64,000 nt of DNA from Phyllostachys edulis (lineage: Eukaryota; Streptophyta; Magnoliopsida; Poales; Poaceae). How positions within the stretch are numbered: position 1 is the first letter of the stretch; every line of letters begins with the position of its first letter. The notes under the pieces were generated by a model. That model was not told where the DNA came from and did no database searches. It saw only the letters and a list, made by a program, of their open reading frames with translations. The stretch spans positions 17,642,115 to 17,706,114 of the forward strand of contig CM070550.1 in assembly GCA_036346405.1 (NCBI GenBank), given 5' to 3'. The position numbers and the translations under genes are program-made. This document shows positions 55,735 to 64,000 of the stretch, piece after piece.

Positions 55735-57540
55735 CTAGCCCTCTGCCCTTGGCGCTTTAGGGAAACGCTAAAAGGGGGCCTTTGAATTGTGCCTTTTATG
55801 CAGAGGTTGATATTCCAAAAAAGTCCTGGTGGTTCTGAATGGTAGGCGAGGCTCCTCTGGTCTTGTGGGCGTCGCAGGCGCTACCAGGTCACCGAGCGCT
55901 TGAAGCGGGCGTCGCAGGCGCATGGTGGACGCCCGGAGGTGTGTGAGGTGGCCAGTGAGGTGGCTAGCGAGGGGCCGCGCTGGGTGGAGACGCCGAGGGG
56001 GGTCAGGCGAGAGTGGACGCTCTGGAGGTGCGAGGAGAAACCCAGAGGCACGAGGTGGCCAGTGAGGGGCTACACAGGTCACAAGGCCAAGCAAAGGAGA
56101 CGCCAAGGATGTCAAGAAGGCGGTGGATGCTCCGGAGGTGCGAGGGTGCCATACGGGCACCGCAAGGGCGTGAGGGCTCGAGGGCGCGAGGCCCCGAGGC
56201 ATGAGGGCCCGAAGTCCTAAGGGCTCAAGGCCGCGAGGACGCGACACCGCGAGGCCGCGAGGCTGCGAGGGCATGAGGGCATGAGGGCACGAGGGCACAA
56301 GGTCCCGAAAGCACCATGAAGCCCCGAGGTGCGAGGCATGAGGCCCCGAGGGCACCGCGAGGGCACGAGGCCTCGAGGCCCTGAGGGTACAAGGCGTGAG
56401 GTTGCTAGGGCACCGTGAGGGCGTGAGGCCCCGAGGAGCGAGGCATGAGGCCCCGAGGGCACCGCGAGGGCGCGAGGCCACGAGGGCGAGAGCACCCATG
56501 AGGGGCGGAGGCATGAGGCCCCGAGAGGGTGCGAGGCCGAGGCCCGAGGCCCCGAGAGGAGGCCCCGAGGCGCCTGAGGGCGTGAGGCCCGAGGGGCATT
56601 GCGAGGCGCGAGGCCCCGAGGCCGCGAGGCCACGAGGCCGCGAGAGCACCATGAGGGCGTGAGGCCCCGAGGGCACCGCGAGGGCTGGGCGAGGCATGAG
56701 GGCCCCGAGGGCATCGCTAGGGCGCGAGGGAGGCCTCGAGGCCTCGAGGCCCGAGGGCGTGAGGCCCCGAGGGCATGAGGGCGCGAGGCCCCGAGGCGCG
56801 AGACCTCGAGGCCCCGAGGCACGAGACCCTGAGGCTACGAGGGAGTGAGAGCACGAGGCCCCGAGGGCACAGCAAGGGCGCGAGGCCTCGAGGCCCTAAG
56901 GGCATGAGGCCTCGAGGCTCCGAGGGTGCGAAGGGCACGAGGCACCGAGGCATGAGGCCCCGAGGGCACGAGGCGTGAGGCCCCGAGGGCATCGCTAGGG
57001 CGTGAGGCCCCGAGGGCGCCAGGCCCCAAGGCCCCGGTGGCGTGAGGCCCTGAGGCGCGAGACCCCGAGGCCACGAGGCATGAGGCCCCGAGGGCACCGC
57101 GAGGGTGCGAGACCTCGAGGGCGCGAGGCCCCAAGGCCCTGATGGCGTCAGGCCCCGAGGCGCAAGGGCACGAGGCCCGGAGGCATGAGACCCCGAGGGC
57201 ACGACGCCGCGAGGCCCCGAGGGCACCGTGAGAACACGAGGCCATCGCGAGGGGCGAGGGCATCACAGCTGCGAGGCCATCACGAGACCGTCGCGAGGGG
57301 CGAGGGCACCGTGAGGGCACAAGGCCATCATGAGATCGTTGTGAGGGGCGAGGGCACCATGAGGGCGCGAGGCCATCACGAGACTGGCGCGAGGGGCGAG
57401 GGAACCACGAGGACACGTGGCCGTCGTGTGGGGCAAGGCCACCACAAGTCTGTCGTGAGAGACGAGGCCACCATGAGACCGTCGCGTGGGGCGAGGGCTC
57501 GCGTCCTCACCCAGATCTGCCTTTCAGGAGAACCAAAGTA
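55735..57540 (-). repeat. GC-rich low-complexity tract of GAGGCCCCGAGGGCACCGCGAGGGC type
   Basis: From about 55900 to 57500 the sequence is an irregular succession of GAGGCC, CGAGGGC and CACCGCGAGGG words. Long frames on both strands follow from the composition and show no domain. A weaker continuation of the same words is seen at 59060-59200 and 59350-59600. Next to the LTR the minus strand has a purine stretch (GGGCAGAGGGCTAG) that could be the polypurine tract. Confidence 0.7.
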
Positions 57541-58034
57541 GGATCTCGAGAAGTAATGACACTGTGATAGTGAACGAAATTAACTCTGGTGTTGACTGTA
57601 ATGCAAATACAGATGCAAACATCCTCCATATGCGGAAGTTTTTGACAATGTCCTGGTAGGAGAGGCCGAGGGCGCGGGTGCGGTGCTGCACACTGAAGAC
57701 AACGAAGAGGAGGATTGGCGGATGACGGCTGCGTGTCAATGGCGGCGCCCGGAATCCGGAGGCGCGGCTCGCATCGCCCCTTCCTCCGATGGGAACCAAC
57801 CGTTGGATTGGGGCGAACGAGCAACGTTCGCTTGGCGAGGCAAGGAGGGCATAGCCGTCGCAGCCTCTTCTCCTCAGGGTTTTTTGTTGAGAGGTTGGGG
57901 CACACGAAGCGCCACCCGGCGAGGAGGCGGCGGTCGACCGGGAGGTGGCAAGCGCGACGACGACCGGCTGCCTAGCTGCCAATCCACCACCGACGGTGGG
58001 CCGAAGTTGGGCACGGGAGGCGGCGCTCAGAGGA

Positions 58035-58430
58035 GGAGGCGCCAGACCGACTGGAGGCGCACGACGCCGACCAAGCTTGGAGGAGGCGGCGCCAAGGTGT
58101 TGGAGATGAAGATGAGGTAGCCGACGCAAAGCCGGCCGGCCGAGCACAAGCATGGCGCCGACGGGTGGCACCAGCCAGAAGCTTAACACGGCGGGCGCCC
58201 AAGTCCCCAAAGAGGCGATTTGGCTGCTTGCGTCGGCCAGCGGCGGCGGCAAAGCATAAGTAGCATCATGTAGTGGAAGGTGAGCGCGGCCACGGCGAGG
58301 AGGAGCGAGCCCGCCGCCCAGCCGGTGCGGAGAGAAGGTGTAGGGTAGCCCCAGCACGCCCGATCCGACCACCGCGATGAAGACGTTCGAGCCAGGAGGA
58401 CGACGAGCTCGCCTCCTTGTCAAACCCCAT
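58035..58430 (-). pseudogene. captured amino acid transporter (AAAP family) gene fragment
   Basis: The minus strand starts MGFDKEASSSS at 58430. After a frame change it reads NVFIAVVGSGVLGLPYTFS. After another it reads RTGWAAGSLLLAVAALTFHY, and further on CVGYLIFISNTLA near 58100. These are the first membrane segments of plant AAAP amino acid permeases. Residues between ASSSS and NVFIAV and in the later helices are missing, so it is an internally deleted, frameshifted copy. High GC content is usual for grass exons. It lies inside a retrotransposon with no pol, so I infer capture of host sequence rather than a resident gene. Confidence 0.72.
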
Positions 58431-58800
58431 GGTGGGGCTCAAGGTTGTTGAGCAACCGGAGTGCACAGTGGTGAGCTCGGTGTCCAGGAAATGGGGAAAA
58501 ACCAAGAAGAGACGCTTGTGTATATGGCTATTTGCTGCTGAGAACGTGGTGAGACTTGGGGTTTCTCGAGGAAAAGCATCACGTGAAGAAAACTCCAAGA
58601 AACAGACGTCATTGCATGCAGCCAAACCAGCGCGATTTTGCAAATATATCACGTGAAGACAGGTGCCGGTCTTTCCTTTGGTTTTGGTTTCACCGTGGCT
58701 TTTCTCCATCACAAAAGAAGGGACGCAGCTTGCTATTTACAGCTTCTCTTCACGTGATGTTTGGCCAGCAGTTTCTTTAAAGCAACTCCATGCCTCGAAT
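58431..58800 (-). promoter_or_regulatory. likely captured 5' UTR/promoter of the transporter, with three G-boxes
   Basis: Upstream of the transporter start are three TCACGTGA palindromes (58579-58586, 58649-58656, 58750-58757). CACGTG G-boxes bind bZIP and bHLH factors in plants. The sequence here is less GC-rich than the repeat tracts on either side. The retained order of promoter, leader and first exon suggests genomic rather than spliced-mRNA capture, though no intron test is possible here. Confidence 0.5.
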
Positions 58801-59984
58801 GTTCACTTCGCAAGGAAACTCCGGTTGGTGAGGCTCTTCCGAACTTTGGCATGGCGCCGATACATAGGCGCGCGAGTGCAAGGTATTTGCTAAGGTGGCA
58901 CGGGAGTGCAAGGGCATCATGGGAGCACGGGCGCACCGGGCGTAGGGCCCTCGGAGTGCGGCGCGCGGGTTGAAGCTACTACAGTCCATGCGACTCAGAA
59001 GTATTTTGTGACCTCTTCCAAGGAAAATACACGGTGTTTCTATGATATTTCAACAAGATCTATCGGCATCGTGAGGGCGTGAGGCCGTCGCGAGGGGCGA
59101 GTTGAGGGCACGACGCCGCGAGGTCACCGCAGGGCGGGACACCGCGAGGGCGCGACGCTGCGAGACCGCCGCGAGGGCGCGACACATACAAGGCCACCAC
59201 GAAGGCATAAAGGCAAGAGGGCTAACCAGAGAAAATATTATGAGAAGCTTCTCCAAACACTACCTGAGGCATCTTGTACATGTATTTATCTGGGCTTTCA
59301 AGAGCAAAATTGTGTTTCATGTACATTTTGCCCATATGATCAAGTGACGGCTCGGGCGCTGGCGCGAGGGTACGCGCGAGGGCATGCGCGAAGGCACGCG
59401 AGGGCTTCAGGCGTGAGGGTACGTGAGGGAACGAGAAGGCGCACGAGGGTCCCGGCGCGAGGGCATGCGAAGGCGCACGATGGTGCCGGCGCGAGGGCAT
59501 GCGAAGAGGCGAGGTAGCCCGATGTCGACGGAGACACGGCAGTGGCCCTCGGTGGCTACACAAAGTCGTCACGAAGGTGCCCCGAGGCCAGGGCTCATGC
59601 GGAGACGAGGTGGTAGGATTTCTCAACACTACGCCCTAGCCCCCTGCCCCTTGGGTGCGTGCAAGGACACCCGAGGGGCAAAGAAGAGTGATGAGGTCTT
59701 GTATCCTGTTGACGAATATGCTTGGCCAAAGACTTGGCCAAATTTCAGCTTGATAGGAATGCAGACGCTTGAGATTTTGCCAAATTCTGACTCGGTGCAG
59801 CGCGAGGCGCAAGGGCGCCTATGACTTAGCCAATTTTGGCTTGGTGGGCACGTGGGTGCCCAAAGACTTATGCTTATTTTATGCTCCATATCGTGTGAGT
59901 GCTCCACGCGAGGGCGGGTACCAAATTGCCGCTTCTCGTTGGCCCTTCGTGTAGGGTAGTTTTTGTTGTTCCATTCCTGAAGGC

Positions 59985-60705
59985 GAAGTACTGAATGCTG
60001 AGGCACCCCATCGAGGCACAACCTTCGTGACAGGGTGCGTCTCGAACAACGGCTCGTAGGCAAAGTCATGGACGCGAGACCGGCCCACTGAAGCACATCA
60101 TTCTAGCTGGGTGGTGCATCGGCGCGAAGCCTGTGTACGCGGGAAGAAGCCGTGGACGCGGAGCTGCCCTGTCGAGGCATAGCCTTTGAGGTGGAAGGTA
60201 TGTTGGAGCGAAGTCTATGTAGGCGAAATCTTGTACGCGAGGCCGCCGAGCCGAGGCATAGCCTTCGAGGTAGGCGGTGCGTCGGAGCAAAGGATATGTA
60301 GGTGAAGTCACAGACGAGAGGCCGCCGAGTCGAGGTATAGCCTTTGAGACGGGCGGTGCGTCGGAGCGAAGCCTCTGTAGACGAAGTCGTGGACGCGAGG
60401 CCGCCGAGACGAGGCATAGCCTTCGAGGCGGGTGGTGCGTCGGAGCGAAGCCTCTGTAGGCGAAGTCGTGGACGTGAGGCCGCCGAGCCGAGGCATAGCC
60501 TTCGAGGCGGGCGGTGCGTTAGAGCGAAGCCTTCGTAGGCGAAGTCGTGGACGTGAGGCCGCCGAGCCGAGGCATTGCCTTCGAGGCGGGCGTTGCGTCG
60601 AAGCAAAGCCTTCATAGGTGAAGTCGTGGATGCGAGGCCGCCTAGCTGAGGCATAGCATTCAAGGTGGGCAGTGCGTCAGAGCGAAACCTCTGTAGGCGA
60701 AGTTG
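59985..60705 (-). repeat. 79-bp tandem repeat, about nine copies
   Basis: The block GAAGTCGTGGACGCGAGGCC recurs at 60304, 60383, 60462, 60541, 60620 and (changed) 60699. Each step is exactly 79 bp. Older copies continue upstream at about 60224, 60144 and 60062. The unit is not a multiple of three, so frames rotate between copies and it is unlikely to be coding. Confidence 0.85.
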
Positions 60706-61040
60706 TCCTCCTCTTGCTCCGCGGCTTGATGAAAGTTGTCGAAGTAGAACTCCTCAAAATCATCGCAGTTCGACCTAGAAACGTTGCAGGGACAGGTTGA
60801 TAACACGAGTGTCTCTGCGGGAAACAGAGAATGATCAACACTTATTTCTTATAGCAAGATAATATTCGTTCGACATGAGCATTGATCGGAGTCGTTGCCG
60901 TGGGACAAGTAGAGTCCCATCACTTTAGATACTAAGATCTCCGAGGTGATAGCCTTATGCGAGCATGATAGTCCTTGATCAATATTAGAGCCAGGTCGAT
61001 GGTAGATGATTCGAGCTATGAGACTGAGTCATGGACATGT
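60706..61040 (-). other. unique spacer between tandem arrays
   Basis: No repeat is seen. The minus strand at about 60710-60770 reads DDFEEFYFDNFHQAAEQEED, an acidic stretch that might be a relic of a gag or accessory ORF. There is no start codon or domain to support a gene. Confidence 0.35.
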
Positions 61041-61049
61041 CAGAGGGGT

Positions 61050-61500
61050 GACCACAAGGCTAAGTCGTGAGGCACCGAATGACCCACAGGGGGGTAGCCC
61101 CTATTGGACTTGGAGGCACCCATGAGGCTAACTCATGTGTATCTTGAAGATGTGCTCACAACACTAAGTCATAGGCACACCGGAGGGGCGTCCACGAGGC
61201 TAAGTCGTGGGGCATCAATGGCCACTAGGGTTGTAGCCCCAGTGGATTTGGAGGTGCCCATGAGGCTAACTCATGGGCACCTTGGATGTGTGCCTTTGAC
61301 AATAAGTCACGGGCACACCGGTGGTGCCCACGAGGCTAAATCGTGGGGCACCGAATGGTCGCTAGGGGTTGTAGCCCCTAGTGGACTTGGAGGTGCCCAT
61401 GAGGCTAACTCATGGGCACCTTGGATGTGTGCCCTCGACAGTAAGTCACGGGCACACCGGTGGCGCCCATAAGGCTAAGTCGTGGGCACCGAACTATGAG
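61050..61500 (-). repeat. ~138-bp tandem repeat, three to four copies
   Basis: The block AGGCTAAGTCGTGGGGCACC starts at about 61056, 61196, 61333 and 61471. Steps are 140, 137 and 138 bp. Each unit also contains GAGGCTAACTCATGGGCACC and ACGGGCACACCGG. Confidence 0.8.
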
Positions 61501-61684
61501 GGCGATGGAGCCCTTTTACCCTGTAGGTGGGTTTTTTGTGGTGATCGGGAATACGTGAGAATGGTTAACCCTTACGAAGCAATAAAGCTAGGCATGCGGG
61601 GACCCAGAGGTCGTTTGGCGTGTGGCCTGGAGTCTAAGGGGGACGAGTCCTCAGCACATCCATCAACTTGGTACTGGGCCAAAG

Positions 61685-62180
61685 TTGTCGCTCATGCCCT
61701 AGGTCTAGTAGGACACGAGACGCCATGGTGGAGGCGACGAACGCCCAAGCCACCATGGACTTTTTCTAGGGGAGACCGCGGAGGTCGTACGCCCTATGCA
61801 CCACGAGGGTGGTCGCTCATGCTCTAGGGCCAGTAGGACAAGAACCGCCATGGTGGAGGCGACGGACGCCCAAGCCACCATGGACTTTTGTTAGGGGAGA
61901 CCGTAGAGGTCGTACGCCCTATGCACCACGAGGGTGGTCGCTCATGGCCTAGGTCCAGTAGGACAAGAGCTGCCATGGTGGAGGCGACGGATGCCCAAGC
62001 CACCATGGACTTTTGTTAGGGGAGACCGCGGAGGTCGTGACACCCTATGCACCACGGGGTGGTCGCCATGCCCTAGGTCCAAGAGGACATGAGCCGCCAT
62101 GGTGGAGGCGACTTGACGCCCAAGCCACCATGAACTTTTGTTAGGGAGACCGCAGAGGTTGTGACGCCCACGCACCACAA
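61685..62180 (-). repeat. 125-bp tandem repeat, four copies
   Basis: GTCGCTCATGCCCTAGGTC starts at about 61687, 61812, 61937 and 62062. Each step is 125 bp. Units share CGCCATGGTGGAGGCGACG and AAGCCACCATGGACTTTT. The CCATGGTGG and CCACCATGG words are inverse of each other, so each unit can fold. Confidence 0.85.
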
Positions 62181-62487
62181 GGGTGAAATCCTTGAGGAAA
62201 GTGTCTTGAGAGCCCATATGAGATTTATATGTGGGATCTGCCCCCAACAGAAGCGATAGCGAGCCTTCGGCCAGGCCGCATGGACGCTATGCGCCCCGGG
62301 TGATGGTTGGCCTCGAATCCTTAGCCTTCGATCGCGAGGGTGCCTTGAACTGCTCGCCCATGGATGGGCCTCGCATCGACTCACACAAGGGAGGAGGATG
62401 CGCATGGGAGCCCTAGGGCATGTAGGACGTTGCCATCCCGAGGTGGATAGCTCTGATCTTCGACGAGGGTGCTCGGCTGGGGCTCCT

Positions 62488-62577
62488 TCAAAGAGCGGAT
62501 GGGTCGTCCACGAGATCATTGCCCTCTGGAGCCGGAGGAGGTTTCGTGGACTTAGAGTATTTTTTGGTAGGAGACAT
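62488..62577 (-). pseudogene. short ORF remnant after the primer site
   Basis: On the minus strand an ATG 24 bases past the primer site opens MSPTKKYSKSTKPPPAPEGN and stops after 29 residues at 62488. The position and the basic, proline-rich start suit the beginning of a gypsy gag. Nothing after it resembles a gag core. Confidence 0.45.
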
Positions 62578-62600
62578 AGCCTTTCATCGATTAGCTACGT

Positions 62601-62618
62601 CCCCACGGTTGGCGCCAA
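62601..62618 (-). other. primer-binding site of the non-autonomous element
   Basis: The minus strand reads TTGGCGCCAACCGTGGGG immediately after the LTR edge at 62619. It is the same TGGCGCC class as the two Tat elements in this window, so related elements may have supplied its replication proteins. Confidence 0.88.
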
Positions 62619-63052
62619 TGTTGTAGGTGTAAAAACCAAACACGAGTGAGAGGGTAGACGTCGGCCGTCTGACGGACCATCGTCCACGAGGGTAAAAAGT
62701 GACACGAGGATTTATATAGGTTCGGGGGTCCGAGAGGACCGCCCTACTCTTGTCGGTGAGCCAACGGGGGGTTACCTCCGGAGAGGGAGCCCCCGAGGGC
62801 TCACCAATTTTGAACATGTTGCTTTATTGCTCAAGAGAGCTCCCCTCTTGAAAAGAGAGGTACATAGGGTATTTATAGGCTCCCGAGCCTGTACAAATGA
62901 CCAAAATACCCCTTGGGGATAGCTACACTTATTAGTACAAGCGAGGGGTATTACAGTCTTCTCTAAGCATAATTGTAGTCCTGTGATCCTTATACGAGTC
63001 TTCTACGAAGCAGACCCCGTCACTCTACTGTGGATGAATTATTCTTACAACA
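62619..63052 (-). repeat. 5' LTR of the non-autonomous element
   Basis: This 434-bp LTR runs on the minus strand from TGTTGTAAG to ACACCTACAACA. Outside it lies the target duplication AGCAT at 63053-63057. The sequence is close to 55305-55734. Confidence 0.9.
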
Positions 63053-63057
63053 AGCAT

Positions 63058-64000
63058 TTAATGCGACACAACATGCATTAAATGCTTTGAGGACTTCTAG
63101 GTGCAAAGGATATGGTCAAAGGATAAAGAATGAGGTCGTGGCTGACAAATGGGGCCAGTCAAAGCTCAAGGGGAGGTCCTCACCAACGGGGAAGGTCCGA
63201 GCACAGGACCGGAGGTCCTGACCACAAGGTGGCCCCAACTCGCAAGGGAGGTCCTTGCAAAAAGACTAGGGAGGAGGTCTCGTGGACAAGGAGGTCTAGA
63301 GGGCTAAGAGGTCCAAGAGACGGGGAGGTCCTGACGGTCGGATTCACAAAGGGGAGGTCCTGACGGTTAGATCCACAAAGGGGAGGTCTTGACGGTCAGA
63401 TCCACAAAGGGGAGGTGCTAACGATCAGATCCACAAAGGGGAGGTTTTAACGGTCAAGATCTAATCAAGGGAGGTCCTGACGGCTAAGATCTCCAAAGAG
63501 GAGGTCTTAACAGTCAAGATCTAATCAAGGGAGATCCTAACGGCTAAGATCTCCAAAGGGGAGGTCTTAACGGTCAAGATCTAATCAAGAGAGGTCCTGA
63601 TGGCTAAGATCTTCAAAGGGGAGGTCTTAACGGTCAAGATCTAATCAAGGGAGGTCCTAACAGCTAAGATCTCCAAAGGGGAGGTCTTAATAGTCAGGAT
63701 CTAATCAAGGGAGGTTAGCGATGGCGGGATAAGAAGCGGGAGGAGCAGGGGTTGTTGGATTTCAATCGAACGGGCCAAAACAGTTGGGCTGTTCGGACTA
63801 TGCGAACGAGCCAACAAGATCAAACCGTCCAACACGAATCGAACGGTACAAAAGCGATAGAGGTCTGGATCAAGCGGAAGGCTTGAACGGACGTGAGATA
63901 GGTCCAAGTGAATACAGAGGAGGTCCAAATGAACGAGGGGAGGTCCTAAGGGACACAGGGAGGTCCAAATGAGTTCAAGGAGGTTCAAGGAGCACGGGGA
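63058..64000 (+). repeat. unclassified gypsy-type LTR-like sequence, right part, with 30-bp minisatellite
   Basis: This continues the sequence broken at 55304 and runs off the window. From about 63332 to 63715 a 29-30-bp unit ending GGGGAGGTCTT or GGGAGGTCCT repeats about 13 times. The later copies alternate between a GGTCAAGATCTAATCAAGG type and a GGCTAAGATCTCCAAAGGG type, giving a 60-bp dimer period. No gene is seen. Confidence 0.7.

Larger units (their letters stand above)
55305..63052 (-). mobile_element. non-autonomous LTR retrotransposon with captured host-gene fragment
   Basis: Matching LTRs at 55305-55734 and 62619-63052 begin TGTTGTAGGTGT and end ACAACA. AGCAT flanks the element on both sides (55300-55304 and 63053-63057). 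The primer site TTGGCGCCAACCGTGGGG on the minus strand at 62601-62618 fixes the direction. The 6.9-kb interior has no protease, RT or integrase. It consists of three tandem-repeat arrays, a GC-rich low-complexity tract and a host transporter fragment. Transposition would need proteins from another gypsy element. Confidence 0.9.

Noticed and set aside
55768..57416. Long minus-strand open frames rich in Arg, Pro, Ser, Leu and Gly
   Set aside because: They arise from the GAGGCC/CGAGGGC low-complexity tract, where stop codons are rare in several frames on both strands. There is no domain, start context or conservation signal.
61104..62519. Open frames across the 138-bp and 125-bp arrays
   Set aside because: The frames are products of tandem repeats and change phase between units of 125 bp; the reading is not conserved between copies.
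59985..63715. Regular repeats that could suggest a CRISPR-like array
   Set aside because: Units are contiguous, with no unique spacers and no cas genes, and the DNA is plainly a plant nuclear transposon.

Overview
The window is a block of nested, decayed transposable elements from a plant nuclear genome, very probably a grass (Poaceae). The grass-type signs are Tat-lineage Ty3/gypsy elements with an antisense extra ORF, copia elements with Sirevirus-like LTRs and coiled-coil gag extensions, a CACTA element carrying a Ulp1-like protease gene, and a GC-rich captured gene fragment. I see no intact single-copy host gene, no rRNA or tRNA gene and no CRISPR array. Almost every coding region has in-frame stops, frameshifts or truncations.

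Layout. 1-2854: minus-strand Ty1/copia remnant (gag, protease, integrase). 2855-3264: truncated minus-strand gypsy LTR. 3265-53131: one Tat-like gypsy element ('gypsy-1', plus strand) swollen to about 50 kb by insertions. Its gag/protease/RT run from 4060 to 8095. A gag-only Sirevirus-like copia (8096-12777, minus) follows. The gypsy-1 reading frame resumes at 12778, is cut at 13028 by a copia LTR with target-site duplication AAAAG, and resumes in frame at 37939 with the rest of integrase.

Inside that copia LTR sit an inverted, truncated copia of the same family (13785-20830) and a second complete Tat-like element ('gypsy-2', 20879-37209). Gypsy-2 has itself received two solo copia LTRs (29081-30788, TSD ACCTT; 34468-35790, TSD CATCC). 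The 3' part of gypsy-1 carries the antisense ORF (52108 down to 39612). It is split by a CACTA transposon (40833-49489, TSD GGT) and by a hAT-like element (50993-51989). The 3' LTR is 52453-53131.

53132-64000: an unclassified gypsy-type LTR-like sequence rich in GGAGGTCC repeats. It is interrupted by a minus-strand non-autonomous LTR element (55305-63052, TSD AGCAT) that has no pol, three different tandem-repeat arrays and a captured amino-acid-transporter gene fragment with upstream G-boxes.

The most interesting observations are these. Two miRNA-like hairpins in the CACTA differ by three compensatory base pairs. Covarying GGTCGTAAG...CTACGACC hairpin arrays lie both in the gypsy-2 LTRs and in predicted introns of its antisense gene. 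The antisense gene is conserved between two independent Tat elements. Unrelated element families each carry their own palindrome array in promoter-bearing ends. The host-gene capture also includes its likely promoter.
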